Shown piece after piece: positions 1-8,914 of a DNA stretch of 34,635 nt; within the stretch, counting starts at the first letter, position 1, and every line of letters starts with the position of its first letter. Origin of the DNA: Oscillatoria princeps RMCB-10 (GTDB taxonomy: Bacteria; Cyanobacteriota; Cyanobacteriia; Cyanobacteriales; Oscillatoriaceae); the NCBI GenBank assembly GCA_019359235.1, contig JAHHHT010000052.1, positions 1 to 34,635 of the forward strand, read 5' to 3'. A program made the position numbers and the translations under genes. The notes under the pieces were generated by a model. The model worked only from the letters and a program-made list of their open reading frames with translations. It was not told the DNA's origin and searched no databases.

Positions 1-3000
1 GAGTGGCATTATACGTCAAACTGTCGCCGGCGTCAACTTCTGTGAAGTTGCCGGTGACATCCAGGGTGAAGGCGCTGTCTTCTGTCGCCGATTGGTTGCC
101 AATCCCGGTGGCGGTTGGCGCGTCGTTAGTATTGGCGACTGCCAGGGTAAAGGTGGAGGAAGCTGTCGCACCGGCACTATCTGTCGCCGTCACCAATACG
201 CTGAGATTGCCGACATCCCCATTGGCGGGGGTGCCAGAGAAGGTAAGGGTTGTGGCGTCAAATGTCAGCCATGCCGGTATTGGCGAGTTGTCGGAGAGAG
301 TGGCGCTGTAGGTTAAACTGTCGCCTGCGTCAACATCGGCGAAGGTGCCGGCGGGGATAGCGAAACTGAAGGCGCTGTCTTCTGTCGCCGATTGGTTGCC
401 AATCCCGGTGGTGGTTGGCGCATCGTTAGTATTGGCGACTGTCAGGGTAAAGGTGGAATCTGCTGTCGCACCGGCACTATCTGTCGCCGTCACCAATACG
501 CTGAGATTGCCGACATCCCCATTGGCGGGGGTGCCAGAGAAGGTAAGGGTTGTGGCGTCAAATGTCAGCCATGCCGGTATTGGCGAGTTGTCGGCGAGTG
601 TGGCATTATACGTCAAACTGTCGCCTGCGTCAACATCGGCGAAGGTGCCGGTGACATCCAGGGTGAAGGCGCTGTCTTCTGTCGCCGATTGGTTGCCAAT
701 CGGGGTGGCAACGGTTGGCGCGTCGTTGACGTTGGCGACTGCCAGGGTAAAGGTGGAATCCACAGACTCCCCGGCACTATCTGTCGCCGTCACCTTAATG
801 CTGAGATTGCCAACATCCCCATTGGCGGGGGTGCCAGAAAAGGTAAGGGTTGTGGCGTCAAATGTCAGCCATGCCGGTATTGGCGAGTTGTCGGCGAGTG
901 TCGCATTATACGTTAAACTGTCTCCCGCGTCAACATCGGCGAAGGTGCCGGTGACATCCAGGGTGAAGGCGCTGTCTTCTGTCGCCGATTGGTTGCCAAT
1001 CGGGGTGGCAACGGTTGGCGCGTCGTTGACGTTGGCGACTGCCAGGGTAAAGGTGGAATCCACAGACTCCCCGGCACTATCCGTCGCCGTCACCAATACG
1101 CTGAGATTGCCGACATCCCCATTGGCGGGGGTGCCATTGAAGGTAAGGGTTGTGGCGTCAAATGTCAGCCATGCCGGTATTGGCGAGTTGTCGGAGAGAG
1201 TGGCGCTGTAGGTTAAACTGTCGCCTGCGTCAACATCGGCGAAGGTGCCGGTGACATCCAGGGTGAAGGCGCTGTCTTCTGTCGCCGATTGGCTGCCAAT
1301 CGGGGTGGCGGTTGGCGCGTCGTTGACGTTGGCGACTGCCAGGGTAAAGGTGGAATCTGCTGTCGCACCGGCACTATCTGTCGCCGTCACCTTAATACTG
1401 AGATTGCCAACATCCCCATTGGCGGGGGTGCCAGAGAAGGTAAGGGTTGTGGCGTCAAATGTCAGCCATGCCGGTATTGGCGAGTTGTCGGAGAGTGTCG
1501 CATTATACGTTAAACTGTCGCCGGCGTCAACATCGGCGAAGGTGCCGGCGGGGATAGCGAAACTGAAAGCGCTGTCTTCTGTCGCCGATTGGTTGCCAAT
1601 CGGGGTGGCAACGGTTGGCGCGTCGTTGAGGGGCGTGACATTTAATGTGATGGTATTTGCCGCCGCACTGGTATCTGTGCCGTCACTTACGGTAAATTTA
1701 AACGTAGCGTACCCGCTGTCGTCGTTGGCATTTGCCGCTGGGGTGAATACCAAATTCCCAATTTGCGCTGCGGTGATGGACTGATTTAACGTTACATCCG
1801 TACCGCTTAACTGGAGAGTTCCCTCTGTGGGGAGTTCGGTGATGGTAATTGAGGCGAGACTGTCGCCAGTGTCGGCATCGCTGAAAGCGAAGTCAGCTGT
1901 GCTGAAGGTGTGGGCGCTGTCCTCATTCAGGGTGACTGTCTTGTCGGCGGATGTGGGGGCGTCGTTGACTGGCGTGACAGTAATGTTGAAACTTGTTGCG
2001 TCGAGACTCCCCCCGGCACCGTCTGATACAGTAAAGGTGAAACTGTCAGAAGTCGTTTCCCCGCCATCGTGGGTGTAGGTGAGATTGCCCGAATCAATGT
2101 CAGCTTGGGTGAAAGTGCCATTAACCGCAACAGCAGTGCCGCTTAAATACAGCGTGCCATTTGCGGGTACTGCAGTCAAGGTGTAGGTGAGTTGCGCCGC
2201 TGACTGTTCGGTGTCTGTGACTTGCAGCGCTGTGCTGGCAATGGTTTGAGCGCTTGCGCCCTCGGCAACAGTCAACCCTGCGTTAGTGGCAATTGCCGGT
2301 GGGTTGGCATCGGCAATGGTTAGAGTTGCTTGGGGTTGCGGTTGGTTGAGAACTACGGAAACATTGTTGGAGCTATAGTTCGCTGTGGCCAAGTCCAGTT
2401 TGCTATCCCCGTTGAAATCCCCGACGGCGACGGAAAAGGGATTAGCCCCCACTGCCAGGGTAGTGGATGTGGCGAATCCCGTGCCGGTGCCGTCTCCTAA
2501 CCCGACTGTGGCAGTGCTGGAGCCATTGTTCGCTGTGGCGAAGTCCAGCTTACCATCTTGGTTGAAGTCCCCGACGGCGACGGAACGGGGATTATTCCCC
2601 ACTGCTAATGTTGCCGATGTGGTGAATCCCGTGCCGGTGCCGTTTCCTACCCAGACTGTGACAGTGTTGGAGTTATAGTTCGCTGTGGCCAAGTCCAGCT
2701 TGCCATCCCCGTTGAAATCCCCGACGGCGACGGACAAGGGATTAGTCCCCACTGTTAATGCTGCGGATGTGGCGAACCCCGTGCCGGTGCCGTTTCCTAA
2801 CCAGACTGTGACAGTGTTGGAGTTACGGTTCGCTGTGGCCAAGTCCAGCTTACCATCTTGGTTGAAGTCCCCGACGGCGACGGAATGGGGATTATTCCCC
2901 ACTGCTAATGTTGCCGATGTGGTGAATCCCGTGCCGGTGCCGTTTCCTAACCTGACTGTGACACTGTTGGCGGTATTGTTCGCTGTGGCGAAGTCCAGCA

Positions 3001-5308
3001 AGCCATCTTGGTTGAAGTCCCCGACGGCGACGGAACGGGGATTACCCCCCACTGCTAATGTTGCCGATGTGGTGAATCCCGTGCCGGTGCCGTCTCCTAA
3101 CCTGACTGTGACAGTGTTGCTGTTTTTGTTCGCCGTGGCGAAATCCAGTTTGCTATCCCCGTTGAAATCCCCGACGGCGACGGAAAAGGGTTGAGACCCC
3201 ACTGCAAAGACAGAGGATGTGGTGAACCCCGTGCCGGTGCCGTTTCCTAACCAGACTGTGGCAGTGTTGGAGTTATAGTTCGCTGTGGCGAAGTCCAGCT
3301 TACCATCTTGGTTGAAATCCCCGACGGCGACGGAATGGGGATTAGCCCCCACTGCAAAATTGCTCGCAGTCGAAAACTGCACACCGGCACCGGCACTCGC
3401 ACCGAGGAGATAATCCCCACCGGCACTGGCACTCAAGTTGAGCTGAACTGTTTCCCCGCCGGTTTCGAGCACCCCATCGTACACCGGCACTACATTCAGC
3501 GTAGCTGTAGTCTGTCCCGCTGCAACAGTAAAGCTGGAAGCGGTGACTGCAGTGATATTCGTCCCCGCAGTAAAGCTATAGTCAGCGGTTGCAGTAGCGG
3601 TGCCGGCGGTTGTGAAGTTAACCGTCAAACCGCCTGCCGGTGCGGGGTTGTCCAGGGTGATGGTAAAGGTGCCATTGGTAGGTCCCGCCTCAGAAGGCGC
3701 ACTCCCCGCTGCTACAGTTACTGTGGGTGTGGTGTTGAGTAAAACGGAAACATTGTTGCTGTTACGGTTCGCTGTGGCGAAGTCCAGCTTGCCATCCCCG
3801 TTGAAATCCCCGACGGCGACGGAACGGGGACTACTCCCCACTGTAAAGGTACTCGATGTGGTGAAACCCGTGCCGGTGCCGTCTCCCAACCGCACTGTGA
3901 CGCTGTTGTTGCTAATGTTCGCCGCCGCGAAGTCCAGCTTGCCATCCGCGTTGAAGTCCCCGACGGCGACGGAATAGGGAAGATTCCCCACTGCAAAGGT
4001 GCTCGATGTGGTGAATCCCGTGCCGGTGCCGTCTCCCAACCGCACTGTGACGCTGCTGCCGTTACGGTTCGCTGTGGCCAAATCCAGCTTGCCATCCCCG
4101 TTGAAATCCCCGACGGCGACGGAACGGGGACTACTCCCCACTGTAAAGGTACTCGATGTGGTGAAACCCGTGCCGGTGCCGTCTCCCAACCGCACTGTGA
4201 CGCTGTTGCCGCCAAAGTTCCCTGCCGCGAAGTCCAGCTTGCCATCCGCGTTGAAGTCCCCGACGGCGACGGAACGAGGAGTATTCCCCACTGTAAAGGT
4301 GCTCGATGTGGTGAATCCCGTGCCGGTGCCGTCTCCCAACCGCACTGTGACAGTGTCGTCGCTATAGTTCGCTGTGGCGAAATCCAGCTTGCCATCGGCG
4401 TTGAAATCCCCGACGGCGACGGAATAGGGAAGATTCCCCACTGCAAAGGTGCTCGATGTGGTGAATCCCGTGCCGGTGCCGTCTCCCAACCGCACTGTGA
4501 CACTGTTGCCGTTACGGTTCGCTGTGGCGAAGTCCAGCTTGCCATCCCCGTTGAAGTCCCCGACGGCGACGGAAATGGGATTAGTCCCCACTGCAAAGGT
4601 GCTCGATGTGGTGAAACCCGTGCCGGTGCCGTCTCCCAACCGCACTGTGACGCTGTTGTTGCTAATGTTCGCCGCCGCGAAGTCCAGCTTGCCATCCCCG
4701 TTGAAATCCCCGACGGCGACGGAAAAGGAACCATTCCCCATTGCAAAATTGCTCGCAGTTGAGAAAGACGGGGGGAAAATCCCTGGATAGGTTTGCCGCA
4801 CTTCCGGCACAAATGCCAGTTCCGAGTTTACACAACCCCACCGGCACTCTAATTCCCAACTCCCCCCCCGCGCCTGATTCCCGACACGCCGCGCACTGGC
4901 GGCAATATTGGCACCGGCAATCTCCCGCAATTGCCGCAAAAAGCTCAAACCCCCCTCAGCAGCTACATTGCAGGCCACGAGCATAATATCCCGCACCCGC
5001 CACTGCCGCAACAGGTGGCCATACTGCGCCAGATTCCCGGCGTGCAGGGGTGTTTTCCCCAGGTGCAAGCACCCCGGTTCCCCGTGACAGACAATGTGCA
5101 GGCTCTTTGCTTGACAAGAAGTCAAAGTTGTGGTAATTAATTCTACCCCATCCTTATCGGGGTCAACAATAATAACTTTTGTCCCTGGTAGCACGCCGGC
5201 GGCTAGGATGTGGTGGGCTTGCACTCGCGCGTCAATCGCCACCAGTATCCCGTTGAAGGGGTGGGATGCAGTGGTGGTGAGGACTTGAGCTTGCAGCACG
5301 GTTGGCAT
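1..5308 (-). CDS. DUF4347 / FG-GAP / Calx-beta / cadherin-like giant surface protein (3' end outside window)
   Basis: An open minus-strand frame runs from an ATG at 5308 to the window edge (at least 1769 codons, no stop). I checked the frame at many points. Residues 1-155 form a DUF4347 domain with H75 (in IVCHGEPG) and C113 (in LVACNVA). About 183-523 hold seven FG-GAP/VCBS repeats of 50 residues (core SVAVGDFNGDGKLDFATAN). About 524-643 are a Calx-beta-like domain, and 643-993 hold seven more FG-GAP repeats. About 993-1113 resemble a CSPG/Cadherin_3 repeat (NGTFTQADIDSGNLTYTHDG) and 1113-1223 a cadherin-like domain. From 1223 onward, cadherin/He_PIG units of about 100 residues continue out of the window. 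Repeats with an NGDG core usually bind calcium, so this is probably a secreted adhesin; no classical signal peptide is visible, as is common in DUF4347 proteins. The substrate is unknown. Confidence 0.9.
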   Translation of the reverse strand, partial: MPTVLQAQVLTTTASHPFNGILVAIDARVQAHHILAAGVLPGTKVIIVDPDKDGVELITTTLTSCQAKSLHIVCHGEPGCLHLGKTPLHAGNLAQYGHLLRQWRVRDIMLVACNVAAEGGLSFLRQLREIAGANIAASARRVGNQARGGSWELECRWGCVNSELAFVPEVRQTYPGIFPPSFSTASNFAMGNGSFSVAVGDFNGDGKLDFAAANISNNSVTVRLGDGTGTGFTTSSTFAVGTNPISVAVGDFNGDGKLDFATANRNGNSVTVRLGDGTGTGFTTSSTFAVGNLPYSVAVGDFNADGKLDFATANYSDDTVTVRLGDGTGTGFTTSSTFTVGNTPRSVAVGDFNADGKLDFAAGNFGGNSVTVRLGDGTGTGFTTSSTFTVGSSPRSVAVGDFNGDGKLDLATANRNGSSVTVRLGDGTGTGFTTSSTFAVGNLPYSVAVGDFNADGKLDFAAANISNNSVTVRLGDGTGTGFTTSSTFTVGSSPRSVAVGDFNGDGKLDFATANRNSNNVSVLLNTTPTVTVAAGSAPSEAGPTNGTFTITLDNPAPAGGLTVNFTTAGTATATADYSFTAGTNITAVTASSFTVAAGQTTATLNVVPVYDGVLETGGETVQLNLSASAGGDYLLGASAGAGVQFSTASNFAVGANPHSVAVGDFNQDGKLDFATANYNSNTATVWLGNGTGTGFTTSSVFAVGSQPFSVAVGDFNGDSKLDFATANKNSNTVTVRLGDGTGTGFTTSATLAVGGNPRSVAVGDFNQDGLLDFATANNTANSVTVRLGNGTGTGFTTSATLAVGNNPHSVAVGDFNQDGKLDLATANRNSNTVTVWLGNGTGTGFATSAALTVGTNPLSVAVGDFNGDGKLDLATANYNSNTVTVWVGNGTGTGFTTSATLAVGNNPRSVAVGDFNQDGKLDFATANNGSSTATVGLGDGTGTGFATSTTLAVGANPFSVAVGDFNGDSKLDLATANYSSNNVSVVLNQPQPQATLTIADANPPAIATNAGLTVAEGASAQTIASTALQVTDTEQSAAQLTYTLTAVPANGTLYLSGTAVAVNGTFTQADIDSGNLTYTHDGGETTSDSFTFTVSDGAGGSLDATSFNITVTPVNDAPTSADKTVTLNEDSAHTFSTADFAFSDADTGDSLASITITELPTEGTLQLSGTDVTLNQSITAAQIGNLVFTPAANANDDSGYATFKFTVSDGTDTSAAANTITLNVTPLNDAPTVATPIGNQSATEDSAFSFAIPAGTFADVDAGDSLTYNATLSDNSPIPAWLTFDATTLTFSGTPANGDVGNLSIKVTATDSAGATADSTFTLAVANVNDAPTATPIGSQSATEDSAFTLDVTGTFADVDAGDSLTYSATLSDNSPIPAWLTFDATTLTFNGTPANGDVGNLSVLVTATDSAGESVDSTFTLAVANVNDAPTVATPIGNQSATEDSAFTLDVTGTFADVDAGDSLTYNATLADNSPIPAWLTFDATTLTFSGTPANGDVGNLSIKVTATDSAGESVDSTFTLAVANVNDAPTVATPIGNQSATEDSAFTLDVTGTFADVDAGDSLTYNATLADNSPIPAWLTFDATTLTFSGTPANGDVGNLSVLVTATDSAGATADSTFTLTVANTNDAPTTTGIGNQSATEDSAFSFAIPAGTFADVDAGDSLTYSATLSDNSPIPAWLTFDATTLTFSGTPANGDVGNLSVLVTATDSAGATASSTFTLAVANTNDAPTATGIGNQSATEDSAFTLDVTGNFTEVDAGDSLTYNAT
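2..1627 (-). repeat. About 300-bp tandem repeats encoding cadherin/He_PIG-like units
   Basis: Five full units plus a partial one. The landmark GGCGCTGTCTTCTGTCGCCG recurs at 71, 371, 668, 968 and 1268, with a variant at 1568, giving periods of 297-300 bp. Units are very similar at DNA level, with small patch differences such as GGTGACATCCAG versus GGGATAGCGAAA. This suggests recent duplication or gene conversion. Each unit encodes one Ig-like domain containing IPAWLTFDATTLTFSGTPA. Confidence 0.9.
2385..4760 (-). repeat. 150-bp FG-GAP DNA repeats, two blocks of seven
   Basis: The landmark CCCCGACGGCGACGG recurs every 150 bp near 2420, 2570, 2720, 2870, 3020, 3170 and 3320, and again near 3811, 3961, 4111, 4261, 4411, 4561 and 4711. 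The gap between the blocks encodes the Calx-beta domain. Seven FG-GAP repeats is the number expected for a closed integrin-type seven-bladed beta-propeller, so the protein should have two. Confidence 0.88.
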
Positions 5309-5541
5309 TGCTGGATTTTATTTATAAAGTTTTTAGTATTGTGTCTTATGTATGCACTCGCTGTCTATGTGATCTTGCTCACCGTTGGTTTGTGATTTGG
5401 CACCGACTGGTGGTGGCGTGACATCAAATCCCCCAAATACACCCCCGATGCGGGGAGGCGAGAAAGGCGAGAAACCGGGTTTCTTTCCAAAAGTTAGCTC
5501 AGTTTTTCCTAACCCGGCACAAGAAACCCGGTTTCTGTTCT
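5309..5541. repeat. Intergenic region with paired AGAAACC(C/G)GGTTTCT repeats
   Basis: This lies between the start of the leftmost gene and the end of the glycosyltransferase gene. It holds two copies of the dispersed palindrome-like repeat in opposite orientation, at about 5470-5484 and 5521-5536, so the interval can fold into a hairpin. It should also hold the promoter of the leftmost gene, but I see no convincing -35/-10 pair. Confidence 0.6.
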
Positions 5542-8508
5542 TCACTCCTCTCTCACCGCAATCATCTGCGGTTTTCCCCCCGCCGCGTAAATCTCCCACA
5601 TCGCCTGGTAAGCCTTTTCCAAATTCCCCACAAACCGGCGCGTGTCAAACAGGGGATAAGTCAGCCGGTTTCCCGCCAACTTATCCTTCAACTGCCGCAA
5701 CTCACCGGCATTTTTCCCCAAACGCACTGCCAATCTTTCATACTCCCGCAAATCCCCCACAATCAATTCGGGTAAACCCACCGCACTCAACAAACTCGCC
5801 GCCACGCGAGAGGCAAAAGTTTGTCCCGGGCAAGTCAAAACCGGCACCCCCACCCACAAAGCGTCACTCGCCGTCGTGTGCCCGTTATAATAATAGGTAT
5901 CCAGCGCCAAATCAGCCAGCTTCAAACGAGCCAGGTGTCGGGATTTCGGCAAAAAGCCGGCAAAAATAAGCCGCGACGCCGCAACTCCCCGCGCCGCAGC
6001 TTCCCGCCGCAAATTCTGCTTTGTCTCCTCCTTATCAGCATACAGCCAAAGGGCGCTTCCCTCAACCGCTTGCAGCACCCGCATCCAAATGTCAAAGATT
6101 TGCGGTTCTATCTTGTAAGTCTGGTTAAAGCTAGCAAAAACAACTCCTTTTTCTGGCAATCCCCATTCCGTGCGACTCACGGGTGCTGCATCCACCGGCT
6201 GCTGGCTGTCGTTTACCTGGTAGCTGTGCGGCAAAATCACCAACTTCTCGGTAAAATACTCCGCAGATGCCGGTGGCGTCACTGTGGCATCCGAGATAAT
6301 ATAATCAATAAAATCCGCCCCCATTGTGCCCGGATAGCCCAGATAGCTGACTTGAATGGGAGCCGGGCGCAAAGCGAAAATCTCAAAGCGGGAATCCCGC
6401 GTGTAACCTTTCAAATCCACCAGAATGTCAATCCCGTCTGCGTGAATTCGTTTGGCGCACTCCGCCGCAGATTCCTCCGCCAAGTCGCGGAAGTGTTCGC
6501 TGTCGCTAATAATGCGTTTTCGGTAAAAGCTGTCGTCATCTTTCCCCAGAGAGTAGGTAAAAATCTCAAACTCTTCTCGCGCGTGAAGTCCAAAAAGTCC
6601 CAGCATTAAATGACTGGTGGCGTGATTGTGGAAGTCAGCGGAAACATATCCAATCCGCAGTCGCCCCTCCCGCGAGCGAGAGTGGGTGAAGTTGAGAGAT
6701 TTTCGTTGCTTTTCCACCCGGCGGCTAACTGCAGAGGCGTGACTGCAAGCAATTACCAGTTGCGCCCTCGGATCTCCAAAAAATGATAAGCTATCAAAGG
6801 GAACAATATCGGTGACTTTTCCCTGTGACAGCTGCTCAGCTGTTAGACTGTAAAGCCGTTCTAAATTTGTCTCGTGATTGCGCCAATCCGCAACAAGTCG
6901 CCGCAAGCGAAACAGGAAGCTGAATACCAGAGTTGACTGGGAATTGAGTTCCAAACAGCGCTCTAAAACAATTCTAGCTTCATCCAGCCGGTCTAGATAG
7001 ACCAAAGCAATCCCCAAACTATCGTGAGCTTCGGTATAATTGGGGTAGAATTCTATCGCCTTGCGGTAGCAAGCAATCGCCTCTGCTGTCTTCTCCTGCT
7101 TTTGCAGGGCGACTCCCATATTGTGCCACGCTTGATAGTGTCTGGGTTCGCGCTCAATGGTTTGCCGGTAGTAGTCTATCGCTTCTGGCAATTCCTCCCG
7201 CATCAAGCAGATATTGCCCAATTGCACATAAGCGGCAAAATAGTTGCAAGTGGCTGCCATTTGCCGGTATTCTTGGAATGCTTCATCGAGTTTTCCGTCC
7301 CGCAGGACTTGCAAAGTTCTGTAGTACCAGCTTTCAATCTCTTCAGGGGTTAGCCGGTTCTTTTGTTCCACCTCCTTAATTGTTGGTAGGGGCGACGTCC
7401 CCGTGCTCGCCCCTACCGCCCCCGCACTCGCCCTCTCCGACAATAAACGAGAGGTGTCAAATGTCAACCGGCGCTCAATTTCATCATCCTGAAATCCCAA
7501 CGCCATCGGGCGACTGACTCCGGGGATCACCTGTACGTCGTACAATTCTTTAATGATGCCCTCAAAGCGCAACCAACCGGCAATATTCCCCGTACTCAGT
7601 TCAATTGCCATCAACCCGCACCAAGGTTCAGCATTTTTGGCGATTAACTCCTCATCGAGGGCTAACCCGGAAAAACTCTTATCTCCTCTCGGCTTGGAGA
7701 GTCCGACAATAGCATAATCTTGACAAAACGTCAAGCCCCGCAAGTAACCGGGGCAAAAAGTCACCGGCTCAAATTTCCCTGTCTGCAAATCGGCGTATCC
7801 AAAGAAGCCGGTGCCCGAATTGTGCAGCCACAACTTGCCGTGGTAAAATCGGGGAGAGTGGGGCATCGACAAGCCGGCACAGACAATTTCATTAGAGGGC
7901 ACATCAATCACCACACCGCCATCTCGCCGGCTGGAGCGCCACCCATCTATTATATCAGAGCGACTGCAGGCGGTGACAAAGCGGGGTTGCCCGTCAACCA
8001 CTGCCAAACCGTTGAGGTGACAGCGGTCTTCTGTTACAATTTTAGAGATAAACTTGGGTTTCCACAAGGGGGCGCAGCTGTGGCGCTCGCTCAAAGTTGC
8101 CAGACAGTTTAACAGAGTGCTGATAAAGATTACCTCACCGGCACTGTTGAGGGCAACGTCGTGGATGTCCAAGTCGCCGGTGGTGTGGCCAATCCGGGGA
8201 ACGTAAAGTTTGTCGTATCCATTATACAGCTGCCCCGGTGACAGGATATTATTTAATTGCCACAATTGGGATTTGGCGCTCATATAAAGGCGTTCCGGGG
8301 TGGCAAAAAGTCCCATTGCCCTGTCGAAAAGGCGCTCAAATCCGGAAAATCTGCCTTCTGGGTTTGCGCCGATAAGGATGAGGCGGGAAGTTTGATAGGT
8401 GGTGCAAGCGAGACTGATTTTCTCTTCTACTAACCAGTCGAGAAATTGGCGGGAGCCGTAGAATTCTAGGTCGGGATAGGCGGGAGATGTTGGGTTGGGT
8501 TGGTTCAT
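5542..8508 (-). CDS. TIGR03032-TPR-SPINDLY/OGT-type glycosyltransferase fusion
   Basis: 988 residues from ATG at 8508. Residues about 15-350 match the TIGR03032/DUF4915 family (LNGLAVVDGQPRFVTACS, RDGGVVIDVPS, LWLHNSGTGFFGYADL), beta-rich and of unknown function. Residues about 410-520 contain at least three TPRs (YYRQTIEREPRHYQAWHNMG, CYRKAIEFYPNYTEAHDSLG). From about 616 to the end lies a SPINDLY/OGT catalytic region (RLRIGYVSADFHNHATSHLM, PAPIQVSYLGYPGTMGADFI, NGHTTASDALWVGVPVLTCP). The family transfers a sugar from a nucleotide sugar to protein Ser/Thr or to glycans; a cytoplasmic location is likely, as no signal peptide is seen. The linker at about 362-380 is Ala/Gly/Ser/Thr-rich and is encoded by an inverted repeat of an intergenic family. 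The acceptor is unknown; neighbouring surface proteins are possible targets by context only. Confidence 0.9.
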   Translation of the reverse strand: MNQPNPTSPAYPDLEFYGSRQFLDWLVEEKISLACTTYQTSRLILIGANPEGRFSGFERLFDRAMGLFATPERLYMSAKSQLWQLNNILSPGQLYNGYDKLYVPRIGHTTGDLDIHDVALNSAGEVIFISTLLNCLATLSERHSCAPLWKPKFISKIVTEDRCHLNGLAVVDGQPRFVTACSRSDIIDGWRSSRRDGGVVIDVPSNEIVCAGLSMPHSPRFYHGKLWLHNSGTGFFGYADLQTGKFEPVTFCPGYLRGLTFCQDYAIVGLSKPRGDKSFSGLALDEELIAKNAEPWCGLMAIELSTGNIAGWLRFEGIIKELYDVQVIPGVSRPMALGFQDDEIERRLTFDTSRLLSERASAGAVGASTGTSPLPTIKEVEQKNRLTPEEIESWYYRTLQVLRDGKLDEAFQEYRQMAATCNYFAAYVQLGNICLMREELPEAIDYYRQTIEREPRHYQAWHNMGVALQKQEKTAEAIACYRKAIEFYPNYTEAHDSLGIALVYLDRLDEARIVLERCLELNSQSTLVFSFLFRLRRLVADWRNHETNLERLYSLTAEQLSQGKVTDIVPFDSLSFFGDPRAQLVIACSHASAVSRRVEKQRKSLNFTHSRSREGRLRIGYVSADFHNHATSHLMLGLFGLHAREEFEIFTYSLGKDDDSFYRKRIISDSEHFRDLAEESAAECAKRIHADGIDILVDLKGYTRDSRFEIFALRPAPIQVSYLGYPGTMGADFIDYIISDATVTPPASAEYFTEKLVILPHSYQVNDSQQPVDAAPVSRTEWGLPEKGVVFASFNQTYKIEPQIFDIWMRVLQAVEGSALWLYADKEETKQNLRREAAARGVAASRLIFAGFLPKSRHLARLKLADLALDTYYYNGHTTASDALWVGVPVLTCPGQTFASRVAASLLSAVGLPELIVGDLREYERLAVRLGKNAGELRQLKDKLAGNRLTYPLFDTRRFVGNLEKAYQAMWEIYAAGGKPQMIAVREE
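7385..7417. repeat. In-frame copy of GGTAGGGGCG...CGCCCCTACC hairpin repeat inside a CDS
   Basis: A perfect 10-bp inverted repeat (7385-7394 and 7408-7417) around a 13-nt loop. The same arms occur in intergenic repeats near 28037-28106 and, imperfectly, near 24738. Here it encodes the linker between the TIGR03032 and TPR parts of the glycosyltransferase without breaking the frame. Confidence 0.75.
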
Positions 8509-8914
8509 TGAGAGAGAGCGATAGCAGGTAGATTCACCGGGGAGTGCGGGTGTGTGCTTTCAGCGAGCCGGTGGGTTTATATGTTTTCCATTTTCAGGTC
8601 TTTTTTTAGAAAAAGCCACCCCTTAAACAAAAATTAACAATTGTTCTGCAGGTATTGGGCTGTGTTCCAAAAAAGGATAGATACCCCTAACTTTTTGTGA
8701 TAATTGCTGATTGTCAATACCGATGCCCGATGCCCCATGCCCGCCGCAATAACTTCGTAAGCGTTGCGGGACGCGATGGCGTACTTCGCAAAACTTAACA
8801 CGCAAAAGCTTGACAGGAGATTGAGGCTGTGTTATAATGCAAGACTTGCGGGGCGCGTCACCGGCAGTTGTAGGCTAACCTAAAAACAGCAAAGCGAAGG
8901 GAGAGAACAATTTC
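8509..8914. other. Divergent intergenic region upstream of tpsB
   Basis: About 400 bp between the divergently oriented glycosyltransferase and TpsB genes. It contains degenerate heptamers (GATGCCCGATGCCCCATGCC, near 8723-8742) and a GTAAGCGTTGCGG repeat also present near 24873. It also holds the consensus promoter reported separately. No other gene is seen. Confidence 0.6.
8810..8838 (+). promoter_or_regulatory. Consensus sigma-70 type promoter for the TpsB gene
   Basis: TTGACA at 8810-8815, a 17-nt spacer, then TATAAT at 8833-8838. Both hexamers match the consensus perfectly at the optimal spacing. Transcription should begin near 8845, giving a leader of about 70 nt before the ATG at 8915. 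A purine-rich AAGGGAGAG at 8898-8906 can serve as ribosome binding site. Confidence 0.85.

Noticed and set aside
3-4790. Many plus-strand open frames and a 364-codon minus-strand frame at 3718-4812
   Set aside because: All are shadows of the leftmost gene. The correct minus frame reads clear FG-GAP, Calx-beta and cadherin-like domains throughout, and only its lack of a stop within the window hides it.
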